This document shows positions 44,613 to 55,679 of a stretch of DNA of 64,000 nt, one piece after another (within the stretch, counting starts at the first letter, position 1; every line of letters begins with the position of its first letter). A model generated the notes under the pieces. The model did no database searches. It saw only the letters and a list, made by a program, of their open reading frames with translations, and was not told the DNA's origin. Origin of the DNA: Deinandra increscens subsp. villosa (taxonomy: Eukaryota; Streptophyta; Magnoliopsida; Asterales; Asteraceae); the NCBI GenBank assembly GCA_039602395.1, contig JBCNJP010000010.1, positions 92,102,000 through 92,165,999 on the forward strand, in the 5' to 3' direction. The position numbers were made by a program, and so were the translations under genes.

Positions 44613-47367
44613 TCATCTTCGGAAAGTGGCTTGTTTTTCCCTGCTGCCACCAGGGTCCATATTTGTGTTTTCTCTACTAAAATCTGCGCGTGAAGTTGCT
44701 ACTTCCGGCCTCGGTCCTTTCTTGTACCTATTTACTTCCATGGGCCCACTTTCTCTCTGAGGCTCATTGTTTGATTTAGGTGCACCAAACATTCCATAGC
44801 TTGCTGCTGCTTCACCTGGACCCCGCTTGTTTAAATCTTGTCTATTGTATTGGTTTTGACTTTGACTTTGACCTTCAGTTTCAAATCGTCTTCTCACACC
44901 AGGATCTGAGCCATTTGTCGGCCTCATGGTTGCATACCTGATTTCTGATCCATTTGTGTGTCTTGAGGCTGCATACCTATTCGATGTTTCTGGTGCAGTT
45001 TTGACCATATGGTTTTGGTCAAAATCATCAGCTGAATTTAATTCCATTGCCTCTTCAGAAAATGTATCATCTACAGCTTCAGAATCAGATTCATTTAAGC
45101 TTTGTTCTTCTTTAGGGCTTTGTGTTGAAATGTTACTATTTGACATTGTTAAAACATTCTTTTTGCCTGGGCCTTTCTTCAATGGCCCAAATTTGGCGTG
45201 TCTGACAACAACGTATGCTTGTTTCGCCTCTACCTTAGGCCCACTTTCCACGATAGAAAAATCATCAATCTGCCAATGGAAAGCTATCTTTTATTTCAAG
45301 ATTGAACGACTTACAAAAACAATTACAGAACTATATTATACCAAATATGTTTCAACAAAGCAATTCAGAAGGTTCTATAAAGTTGACGACATTGGGATAA
45401 CTTCAAACCCATTTGATTGGTTTATTTTAAGTTAAATCTTTTAACATAACCAATTTAAACGATTAAAGTTGAACGTACCAGAGCAGATAGGCGAGATAGC
45501 AGCCCTCCCAGATCCTGCTTTTCCGTACTTTCATTAGCCACTGTCACTGCCATACACTGCTTAACCACAAAAACATATTAACACTTTAACAAGTGACCAA
45601 CATTTTATATTATAAAATCAGATTGTAGCAGTACTTATGAGGATTGATTGATTGATTACCATTGGATATGTCATTGTTTTAAGACTACTACTGAAATCAA
45701 CTCGTATTAACAATGACAAATGAAAATAAATTTAGAAATACAAACATACCTTGACTCGGTAACCACGATCGGCTAATCGTTTAACGGTATCTGCTTTTGT
45801 TTGCAGATCATGTTTATCCTAAGAAAAACAGCATTTTGTGAAATAGCATCAGTGAAGGGCGCAGATAAAGGAAACCAATAATCATCAAAATAAAATAAAT
45901 ACTATAACATCAAGAAACATGCAAATAATGATCAAGATTGGTGATGACTTACAATTTTATGCGTAATTCGAACTTCTTTCAAACCTCCTTTACGTAAAAC
46001 CAAGTCAGACTGCAAAAATTTATAAGCATATAAAGACAAAGGAACGTCATAATCTTATTTTCTCATGTATTTACATAAATTAGAAAGAACTACATTTTAT
46101 ATATTCAAAATAAACTGAAGGATCAACTTGTGTAGGAATTAGGGGTGTAAACCATCCGAACTGCTCTTGAGCTACTCAAGATTGGCTCGAGTGAGCTCAG
46201 GCCTATACTGAAACGAGCCGAGCTTGAGCCTAGGTGAGCTTGGGATCATTTACATCCCTAATAGGAACACCTACCTTCTTTTTTGTTTGCTCTTTCTCCT
46301 TTACTTGTTTTATATACATCTCCTTTTTATAGTTCATCAGTTTGCATACGGGTGGGTCACTATCAGATTGCACCTGCCAAAAAATGAACATGACAAAAGA
46401 AATTTACAGCAGTGTGTCAGCTTAATTGTGGTCCATAGTGCAAAAACAATAACATTCAATCTACTAAAAGGGCCAAATTTATATTAGTTTGCAAAAATAT
46501 ATACCTCAACTAAATCAACATCGAGATTCCTTGCACGCTCCAATGCTTCATGCCTTGACACCACACCATGCCCTGCAAAATTTACATTATTCTCAAGATT
46601 AATAAGAAAATCAAAATGGTAGAAAACAAATAAGATTTCTCAGTCTCATACGGTATCTTATATTTATAACAGTTGTATAGACTACAAATATCGAAATAAA
46701 ACTATAGAAAGACCTTCATCGGTGACAAGCCTAACATACTGAGCTTGTATTTGTTCATTCATTCGTGGGTGCCCCTTATCCTTCTCTTCATACTTTGGCT
46801 TGGCCTAACAAACCATATCAATACATATTTCCAAATCAACACAAGACCACAAGCAATGAAGCAAAAATAATACCGACTAAAAATTTTAAAATCTACTTTT
46901 TTACAAAGGTTTTCTTTATGGTAATCATGTGAACCTTGAGCCCAACAGTCCCCATTTAACCAGTGGGCAGACCTTCAAAGGGTTAAGTGGTTGTTTTTTA
47001 CAAAGTTATCAATTGGTTTGAAGGTGTATGCTTCACTAAGTCATATCTAGGATAACATTTACAAAAAAACATAAACGGGTTCAATTCAACAGCAGGAACT
47101 ATGATTACAACACACGTATCACATCATAACTTAGCCAATTATGTTTACATACAAGCAGATAACCTGGACAGGAGCTGCAAAGAATCGCACACAGTTCCCA
47201 ATCTCGGATCCCGTCCTGTTAAAAGTCAAACTTGGAACATTCACCACACCAACTTTAGTTGCCCGGATAACCGAAGACGACTCATGAATCTGGAAATAGC
47301 CTCGTTTGAACTGATTTGATAAAGCCCGGAGCTGTGCTTGCTTCGTCCGACACCAAAACAACACCAT
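44613..47367 (-). CDS. Translation initiation factor IF-3, mitochondrial
   Basis: Eight coding exons on the minus strand, all with GT-AG borders and consistent phases: 47367-47164, 46804-46714, 46572-46505, 46373-46275, 46009-45953, 45818-45750, 45556-45479, 45269-44613. Together they encode 440 residues. The N-terminus (MVLFWCRTKQAQLRALSNQF) is Arg/Lys-rich with hydroxylated residues and almost no acidic ones, fitting a mitochondrial presequence. The IF3 N-domain follows: HPRMNEQIQAQYVRLVTDEG, GVVSRHEALERARNLDVDLVE, and PPVCKLMNY. The linker is Lys-rich, then the C-domain has LRKGGLKEVRIT, DLQTKADTVKRLADRGYRVK and AYVVVRHAKFGP. A hydrophilic tail of about 185 residues after the core is typical of plant mitochondrial IF3 but not of bacteria. 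IF3 keeps the small ribosomal subunit free and checks start-codon pairing. Chloroplast IF3 is the alternative; the basic presequence and tail favour mitochondria. A MITE sits in intron 4. Confidence 0.92.
46140..46260. mobile_element. Small hAT-like MITE in IF3 intron 4
   Basis: 121 bp with terminal inverted repeats TAGGGGTGTAAA and TTTACATCCCTA (one mismatch). Imperfect 8-bp flanking repeats are present (GTAGGAAT and ATAGGAAC, six of eight identical). The interior has GAGCTCGAGC-like words. It resembles the longer element in SPL7 intron 3 (60421-60851). Confidence 0.65.
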
Positions 47368-47374
47368 TCTTATC

Positions 47375-47900
47375 CCTAGGTCACATCAATGAATCCAAAA
47401 AAAAAATAAGCTAACTCACTTTCATTCCAGATAAAGATCAAAAAAGAAAATGTTTATAGTGCATAATCCGTATCACTATCAACTACACGATCAGCAAAAA
47501 CAAATATATAAAGAAAACCCTAATCATCTAAACAAGTAATCAAAGATAACTTCAATGATATACGATCAGTGGTTATGAAAACCTAATATAGCAATTAGGT
47601 TTTGAGATGAAATCAAATGTCTAGCGAGTGAAACAATCGACTGCATTTAATCCAACCAAATGAAACATAAATCGATTAGGGTTTTTGGCATCACTGTGAG
47701 GAACAAATTAGCAACTAAAAAGGAACAAATCAAATCAAAGAAATGAAAAGGGGGGAACATGGGAATGGAAACCTAATTAAGCTTCGAATTGATGTAATTA
47801 AGTAAAATAAATTACCGGGAAGACGACGGATATGATGTTGCAGTTCACGCTTCGTCCGCAAAAACAGAGCTTTGGGTCGGAAACAATGGTGGTAGTATCT
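47375..47900 (-). other. 5' UTR and 5'-UTR intron of the IF3 gene
   Basis: An acceptor (ACCTAG, intron end 47376) eight bases before the ATG and a donor (CCCGGTAATT, intron start 47815) define a probable leader intron of 440 bp. The upstream leader exon lies at about 47816-47890. No TATA box was assigned with confidence. Leader introns are common in plant housekeeping genes. Confidence 0.55.
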
Positions 47901-47954
47901 AATTATGATCCCGGGGCGGTTTGATAACTCCTAAAATGTTAATTCACACATTTT

Positions 47955-48125
47955 CCTCTTGGTTTGGTTCGGTTTTTATAATGGTTTGGTTTGGTTCGGT
48001 TCGGTTCTTGATAGACTTGAGATCGAAACCGAACCATTATTTTCGGTTCGGTTTTTTCGGGGGTTTTTTCCGGTTCGGTTTCATCGGTTTTTCGATTTCG
48101 GTTCAGTTTTTTCAGTTTTTTTGGT
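47955..48125. repeat. GGTTCGGTTT low-complexity tract
   Basis: Irregular repeats of GGTTCGGTT and TTTCGGTTCGG. The frames open on both strands are compositional artefacts. Confidence 0.85.
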
Positions 48126-48278
48126 TTTTTACTCACCCCAATTGCCCGGTCTCTAGTGGTCTGTGTTTGTTTGACTAAAAAACTCAGTGTCACGGACCAA
48201 ACATCCTTATCAACATCTTATTTCTTCTGACCGAGTAAGCCAAATTTGTGTAAGGTCCCATCCCCTATTTTATAATTG

Positions 48279-50375
48279 ACTAAATTATTATTTGCATCCA
48301 TGAGCTTTGGTCATTTTTGTCATCTGTATCTTATTTTCAAAATATTAACAAATCTCACCTGAGGTTTGTATTTTATTGTCATCTGAGGTCCTGAGACTAG
48401 GGTTGGGTTCTATAGAAAACCAATATTTTATAAAAAACCAAAAAACCAAGGAAAAAAATTATTTTTTTTTAAACTTTTTTTATATGTTTCTTTCATGATT
48501 TTAAGAATATTGGAAAAAGAAAAAACTTTAAAAACGTTTTCGCGTTTTTTTAAAAAATAAAATAAAATTCGAATTTTAGCTTGAAATTAATATTGTACTA
48601 TGCAACAATAATATAAAATTGGTTTATGAATGTCAATTCTTTGTTTTTTACATTATTCGCATAAACCACATTCATATTTAAGTTAAGTCTCTTGTTTTTA
48701 AGTAGTTTTAATTATAATGCATTATGCAATACTATTGGTACTATTGCATGATGCAATAATAAAAAATCACTAAACTTTTTATTTTTTAAATTTTTTTTCC
48801 CATAAATAAAGCTAATAAAATTATAGAATTTTTGGTGAAATTATTTTTAAAAAATATTAATATATGAAGAAGTTATAGAGAAAAAAAGGTTGGTTTTTTG
48901 GTTTTCTGGATAATTATTGGTTTTCTATAGATCTTTCCCCCCCTGAGAATAACAGAGTTAATTTTTTCTATTAAATATAAGGGCATTGAAGTCATTTTAC
49001 ATGTCAGGGGCTGATTATATGAATTTTCATATATAATATAACCACTCAAAATTTTCAAAGGACTATTGGTATAATTACAAAATTAATCAATATAACCTCA
49101 ACTCCTCTATTCAGATCTCACCCGCCACCACTACCTCCACCATACACCACCCACCATAGTACATCGACGCCAACCACCACCTTCTTTATCAGTTCATCCT
49201 CTGACCCAACTCTTTCACCCCACCACCAACACAATCGACGATACTACCTTAACCAACACAATCCTCTAACCCAACTTTTTAAAGGACTATTAATTCCTTT
49301 CAAAGTTTTAGATACTACCTGATTTATTGAGCAAATTTAAATGACTACTCAACAACCACTGCCATAGAGAACACATTCTGATATCCATTGATGAACACAC
49401 AAGAGGCTGCAACTTGTATCCATCGATCAAAAGCCCATCCATCCTCCGACCAAAAGCCATCTTCGACAGAATCAAGTGGTCTTGACCGTGGTGGTGGACT
49501 CGTGGGAGACGGAGAATTAAAAAATATATTTGGTCCAAATACTTCGAGTGTACCTTCCTTCCCAACAAAACACTATTTCCCTATTATTATTATTACTTTT
49601 TTTCATCATATTCTCCGTGTTTTGGACTTATTATGCAGAAAACTTGGAGCCACTTCATCCCCGCCTCCTCTTCTTCCTTATTGATATCAATTGCCACTGT
49701 AAACCCTAGCTACTCACGCTCAATTTCATTCCACTTGAACATTCATAACACATTTTGTCCTTTCCCTCTAGAATAATTAACCTTAAGTTCTCATGGCTTC
49801 TGCCTGCCTAAATAGCATTGCCTTACCATCGGAGAATCTATTGGAATGCTCGTAGAAATTCTCTAATTCGTACGGTTGGTTCAGTCCATGATTCTCAGTA
49901 AGCCGCGAGGAACACGCGTCTAGGAAGAACAAGAGGATCTCTCTGGCGATTAACGTTTCAGATCTGCAGGGGATTTCATATCCGGCCAAGGAGACTTCAG
50001 ATCTGGCAAAGGAATCAAGTGGTCTTGACAGTGGTGATGGCGATGGCCTAGAGTGGCGGTGGTGGTGGACTGGTGGTTAGAGACGAAAAAGAGAGACTAG
50101 AGTGGGTTTTTTTTTATATTTTTATATGTTATATTTTATAGGTTATTACAGAAATAGCTCCTACTTTAAAAAAATTTATAAATGTACATAAACAATTCCT
50201 GATTTGTAATTTACTGAAATGCCCTTCCACTTAACAGAAAAATTTAACCCTGTTAGTCTGAAGGACTCAGATGGCAACAAAATGCAAATCTCAGATAAGA
50301 TTTGTTAATAATTTGAAAATCGGATACAGGTGCAAAAGTGGCCAAACCTCAGGGATGCAAATAGTAATTTACTCT
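48279..50375. mobile_element. MULE-like element with >100-bp terminal inverted repeats
   Basis: The left end (TAAATTATTATTTGCATCC, CTTTGGTCATTTTTG, AATATTAACAAATCTCACCTGA) is repeated in inverse at 50210-50375 over more than 150 bp with scattered changes. Flanking repeats TTATAATTG (48270-48278) and TTATAATTT (50376-50384) match at eight of nine positions, fitting the 9-bp duplication of Mutator-like elements. There is no transposase. The interior (49090-50110) contains CCACCACC-rich and GGTGG-rich segments and short open frames without domains. The left inverted repeat is split by a nested MITE at 48400-48942. Confidence 0.82.
48400..48942. mobile_element. MULE-type MITE nested in the terminal inverted repeat
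   Basis: 543 bp. Terminal inverted repeats of about 50 bp share CTATAGAAAACCAATA and AAAACCAAAAAACCAA. The flanking 9-bp repeats are CTGAGACTA (48391-48399) and CTGAGAATA (48943-48951), eight of nine identical. The interior is AT-rich and non-coding. Removing it restores alignment between the two ends of the host MULE. Confidence 0.82.
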
Positions 50376-51985
50376 TTATAATTTTTATGGTAAGAAAAAC
50401 ACATGCCAGTAAATTTTCGTCGTTCATATTAACTAAACCAGAGAAATCACACTATTCATGCACACAATGTGTTTAGCGTATTGACTTCCATCTCTTATCA
50501 GAGTACGCCAAAAAAACATGACCCCATAATTATAAAAATAACATTTGTTCTCCAAAAATTTGGTGTTCGGTTCATTCTAATCCGGCTTGATCTTGACTCG
50601 CCACCTCTAATCCTTACCTGCCATTAGTTACCAGTTACATGTTAGTAATAATGGTATACCGGCAGGAACCAGATTTCCAGGGATCATACGTGTTTTTCTG
50701 GTTTTTCCATAATTAGTCAATTTTTCTCATTATTCAGCAAGCTGCAGGACTTACCTCTCATCTTCTACTTTACCTTTCCACATATCATTTATAAGCAAAT
50801 AAAGCATATTTCAAGCACATTTAGCACAAATCTTTTATTACAACAAATGGAGATTTTCGAACGTTCATTATAACTCGTTAGCCCGTTAACCCCAATGACA
50901 TACAAATCAACCAACTTATGTCCTTCCACCCTTGTGCTCAAACTTAAATCACATTATCAACAATTCCACACAAACAATGACACATAATCAATTAGACACG
51001 TATTAAACCATACATCGTACACTTTAGTTCCTTCCATGTCAACTTACATTTACCAACTCCCCCTTTTGACACAAGCAAAACTTATGCCAAGGGCCACACT
51101 TTCACCCGAGGGTGCAACTTGGATCATGTATGCCCATAATCCCTATCTTACCTGAAGGTTAACCCTTAATTTCACACTTGGGTCCACCTTAACCCAAATG
51201 GGTCATATACTATTTATAACATCTTGGATTCACTCCATGAATGAAACCATATAAAATTCATCAAGGTTAAAGTTATTGTTTGTCCACTCCTCGAGCCTTA
51301 CACGAAACGCTTCTTGGAAAAATGGTTCCTCATATCCATTGTTGTTTCGAGACCTTGTAAATAGAAACCGTGTCTCCAAATATAAGACTCAAAATCCATT
51401 GAAAATGTGTTTTTATACAAACTTATACTTTGCCTTGTTTCCACGTTTTTTGTAAGATTTTGAGCCTAACACGCATGTAAAAGAAAGAAGCGTAAACATC
51501 AATCGGGTTATAACGTGCTCATCGATTGGAAACCCTCATTTCGTCTGGTGCATAATCGCCGGCGGTTCTTCTCGAAATATTCGGCGGCTAGAGAGACTGA
51601 ACATCAAAACCCTAGAGACTGAACTTCAAAACTCTCAAAAAGAGTGAGCTGTTTATTTTTGAAAGCTTTTATATTATCGGGTTATAAAACAAAACGGATA
51701 TAGACTCAGATCTAAATGAGATCTGTGTGTTTTTAAGAAAAAAACTATTTTTCAATTTAAAATGTTAAGAAATTAATACATCAGCTTTAATATTGTTAAA
51801 AATTAACACATCAACTTTTATACATGTGACATCACTGAGATGGTGCCACATGAACACATAAAAATTGTGTTTAATAAAGAGGAAGATGAAGATTTTTATA
51901 TCACACTTTTTTCTAAATAAATTTTCCGTCACTAAATTTATAAATATAACAAAATAGTTTGGTAAGAAATAGCGAAGTTTTGTGA
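50376..51985. other. Intergenic, no gene recognized
   Basis: AT-rich with no conserved frames. A GCCGGCGG-containing stretch near 51550 is followed by a duplicated CCTAGAGACTGAAC word; no family is assigned. Confidence 0.4.
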
Positions 51986-52895
51986 TCTTAGACTTTGGCC
52001 GCAAAACTTTCACAATTTTACGTTTTATACCCTCAAGTTTTTAGCTTTGTTTTTTTGTTTTCTATTTTAGTCAACAATGTTTTATACATTTACGTTTTTA
52101 CCCCTAAAGTTTTCTACTTTATTTTTATTAACTTTTGTGATTTTCTACTTACATTTTATACCTCTTAACTTTTCTACTCTCGTTTTTTTGAATACTTTTT
52201 ATAGTTTTATACTTTTATCACAAAACTTTTAGACTTTTACGTTTTATACCCCTTAAGTTTTCTACTTTCGTTTTTTAGTGTGCTTTTAGAGTTTTCGACT
52301 TTGGCTACGACTTTTATAGTTTTATACTTTGACCTTTTAAAATGGAAAGACATAGTGTAGTTTTAGACTTTGGCCATAACTTTTTTAGTCTATACTTTGA
52401 TCACTAGACTTTTAGGTATCATAGTTTTGCCACATAAGTTTCACACTTTTACGTTTTCTACCCTTTAACTTTTGCACTTTGTGTTTTGTTTTAAATTTTG
52501 TGATTTTCTACGTTGGCCACGAAACTTTCATAATTTTACGTTTTATACCACTTACTTTTTCAACTTTTGATTTTTTTTTGTTTCCTAATTTTGACCACCA
52601 AAGTTTTATATATTTATGTTTTTTACCCATGAAGTTTTCTACTTTATTTTTTATTAACTTTTGTGGTTTCTACTCACGCTACCAATTCTTTTTACATTTA
52701 AGTTTTTACCCCTCAAGTTTTCTATTTATTTTTATTGTTTTCTACTTTGATCACCAAGGTTTTACACATTTACGTTTTTTACCCCTTAAGGTTCCTACTT
52801 TGGGTTTTTTTTGTGTTTTCTATATTAGCCAATGTTTTACACATTCACGTTTTTTCCTATTAAGTTTCGTACATATATATGGATGTAATCACTAA
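51986..52895. repeat. Degenerate tandem repeat, TACGTTTTATACCCCTTAAG units
   Basis: About ten irregular copies of a unit with TTTACGTTTTATACCCCTTA, GTTTTCTACTTT and TTTTGTGTTTTCTA, spaced roughly 90-120 bp. The long open frame in its second half is hydrophobic by composition only. Confidence 0.8.
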
Positions 52896-52899
52896 ACTT

Positions 52900-52901
<2 letters not shown>

Positions 52902-52944
<43 letters not shown>
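52902..52944. repeat. (TA)n tract left of element A
   Basis: About 21 TA units; it directly adjoins the GGGTAAGGATCATG terminus. Confidence 0.95.
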
Positions 52945-52949
<5 letters not shown>

Positions 52950-53744
52950 AGGATCATGTAAAAAACCACATCTTTTTGCGAAAACCTAAAAACTAGTACT
53001 AAAACACTTATAACTTTTTCATACGTTCATATTTTTTAAAAAAATTTGCACCAACATCCTTAGATTTATGAGTTCTTTAATTCTGGAAAAGAATTTAAAA
53101 ATATTTTAACGTCTTGTCGTTTTTTTATTAGTGCACATGTGCACTAATAATAAAATTCATACATATAGTACGTATTAATAAATTTTTTAGAAAAATCGCA
53201 CCAAATACATTATAATTTTGTTAGCTTTTCGTGGTTTTTATTAGTGCACATGTGCACTAATAAAAAAATACTTTATACGTGTTGTATACATTAATATTCT
53301 AAAAAAGAAATTGCACCATAAATCTTATAATTGTGTTATCTTTAACTATGAAAATGGAATTAACGTTTTAAAATTTTTTAAATTTTATGCTACACATGTG
53401 CACTATAACAAATAGTTATAGTGCATATGTAGAATTATCATCAGTTCTATAAATATTTTAGTGTTTTTAAATATTTTTAACTTAAACAATAGTTTTTTCG
53501 CATGACAATTCTCTTTGTGTAGTACTAATGAAAATGGTGCACATGTGCACTAATAATTTTTTTAACACATGTGCACTAATAATTTTTTTTTTCAAAATAT
53601 CATTATCTTTTCCAGAATGAAAGACAATTGAATTTTAAGAGTTTTGGTGAAAGTTTTATAGAAAAATGTTAACGTATGTAAAAGTTATGAAGGTTTTAGT
53701 GTTAGTTTTTAGGTTTTCGCAAAAAAAAAATTTCGCATGATCCT

Positions 53745-53749
<5 letters not shown>
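52945..53749. mobile_element. TA-targeting foldback element A with CACATGTG palindromes
   Basis: 805 bp. The ends are inverted over about 150 bp (GGGTAAGGATCATG, GCGAAAACCTAAAAACTA, TTTTTCATACGTT). It lies between two long (TA)n tracts (52902-52944 and 53750-53795). The inside repeats TTAGTGCACATGTGCACTAA palindromes; the copy at 53125-53150 is a perfect 26-nt palindrome, and another is at about 53228-53252. No ORF. (TA)n insertion recalls the microsatellite-targeting Micron elements of rice; that link is an inference. Confidence 0.78.
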
Positions 53750-53795
<46 letters not shown>

Positions 53796-53797
<2 letters not shown>

Positions 53798-54216
53798 TGA
53801 GGTTCAATGGAAAACCTTACCTTTTTGGAAAACCAGTTACACCAGTGTAAACATTAGTTATAAACAAGAAATTGCACCTTATTTTAACATGTTACACCAG
53901 GTGTAACATAGTCATTTTAGTGTAACATTAGTTCTAAACAAGAAATTACACCATAGTTAAACATGTTACACTAGGTGTAACATAGTCATTTTTGTTACAC
54001 ATGTGTAACCATCATCGCTATAGTTACATATGTGTAACAATAATAACTAGGTTTTATGGTATTATACGTAAAAGAGAGATAAAATTGAGGAATAAATAAT
54101 GATATTCAAATCAAAGTTGGACAACTAAAAAATATTATCTAGGTATTTTACTAAAATACCTAGGTTTTACGAGTTTTCCAATATTTATGGGGGTGTCTAC
54201 AGTGATTTACTGTGGG

Positions 54217-54219
<3 letters not shown>
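53796..54219. mobile_element. TA-flanked element B with GTTACACATGTGTAAC palindromes
   Basis: It lies between the (TA)n tracts at 53750-53795 and 54220-54264. It starts GTGAGGTTCAATGG and ends TGTGGGTTCA, with only weak terminal inversion. Inside are GTTACACATGTGTAAC (about 53994-54009) and related GTTACAC(C/T)AGGTGTAAC inverted words. No coding. The family is uncertain. Confidence 0.55.
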
Positions 54220-54265
<46 letters not shown>

Positions 54266-54278
54266 CACTATATATATA

Positions 54279-55034
54279 GGTGGGGGAATAGTCAAATAAA
54301 AACAAGATCTTATTACGAAAACAAATATTAAAACCTCTATAACTTCATCATACGTTAATATTTTAAAAAAAAATGCACCAAAAGTCTTAGAATTATGCCA
54401 CCTTAAATTCTAGTAAAAAAAATTAAACAATGAAAATTTTGTGATTTTTTTTATTATTGCACATGTGCAATAATAAGTATTGATTATATTACACATGTGC
54501 AATATTATAAAAAATGTTAATTTTTTATTTTTTCAGAATTAAGGATAACAGAATTATAAGATTTATGGTGTAATTTTTTTATCAAAAATAATAACGTATG
54601 AAAATGTTATAGAGGTTTTAATATTATTGCACATGTGCAATAATATTTTTTTATTGTACATGTGCAATAATAAAAAATTAAAAAAATGTTGATTTTTTTT
54701 TAAATTTTCTCCAAATTTAAAGATCACAGAATTATAAGATTTATGGTGTAATTTTTTATAAAAAATTTTAACGTATGAAAAAGTTATAGAGATTTTAATA
54801 TTATTCCACATGTGCAATACTAATAAAAAATCTATATTATTGCACATATGTAATAATAAAAAATAAAAAAACTCGATTTTTTAAATTTTTTTTCCAGAAC
54901 TAAAGATAATATAATTCTAAGGACTTTGGTATATTTTTTTATAAAAAAATATTAACGTATGAAAAAGTTATAGATGTTTTAATATTGGTTTTTGTGTTTT
55001 CGTAATAAAAGTTGTTTTCACATGATGCTTACCC
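54279..55034. mobile_element. TA-targeting foldback element C with TTGCACATGTGCAA palindromes
   Basis: 756 bp. The left end (ATTACGAAAACAAATATTAAAACCTCTATAACTT region) is inverted at the right end (GGGTAAGCATCATG, TTTTTATTACGAAAAC). The inverted repeats are about 100 bp and are related to those of element A. Internal ~180-bp units (ATAACGTATGAAAA, TTATAGAGGTTTTAATATTA) recur three times, each bearing a TATTGCACATGTGCAATA palindrome or a variant. No real gene. Confidence 0.75.
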
Positions 55035-55664
55035 TATATAGCTGAAAGCTCAAATACAAAAAAAAACATTTACGTGCGAAGTGTAGACAGTAATTTGAGC
55101 CATTGATTTGGAAGATGAATGATTCAAATCTAATATATCTAATCCAGATAAGAAGAAAAATAAAATACGCGTGAAAATAATCTGGAGGGGTAGAATTGGT
55201 AGAGTCTACAATTGTTGACTTTTTTCAAGTTTTCCCACTTTTTTTAAACGTCCATAATTTTTTTATACAACATTATTTAAAAAAAAACAAGTTTCACCAT
55301 AAAATCGGACATTTTATTCTCTTTAATTCGAGTATAGCACCGCTATACTTTTTTTTAAAGAAAAAAAACTTTTTTTTCAAGTTCATTTATATGCTCTCGT
55401 ATAACTTGCGTGATTATGAAATATAGCTTACGTGATTATTGAATATAGCTTGCGTAATTATTAATATAACTTGCGTGATTATCATCAAATGCGCGCGGAC
55501 AAATTTACCCCCTTCGCACGCAAATTGCCCTTTGTACAATAATTGTCCCCTATATATATGTAATGACTAAACTTTTGTAATAACATAAACGTAGTTAACT
55601 GCAATCTATGTCCTAAAAATCTACATACTCTAGTTTTGTTTTGCTAAGGCAAATAACAAGGGTC
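55035..55664. other. Intergenic with a short tandem repeat
   Basis: A degenerate 25-bp unit (TATAACTTGCGTGATTAT) is repeated about four times at 55395-55482. Otherwise nothing is recognized. Confidence 0.55.
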
Positions 55665-55679
55665 ACACGCCGCGACACA

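Noticed and set aside
47921..48193. Frames in the GGTTCGGTTT tract
   Set aside because: Simple-sequence artefact seen in several frames at once.
52479..52895. Hydrophobic 138-codon frame resembling a membrane protein
   Set aside because: It lies entirely within the degenerate tandem repeat, and the hydrophobicity comes from T-rich units.
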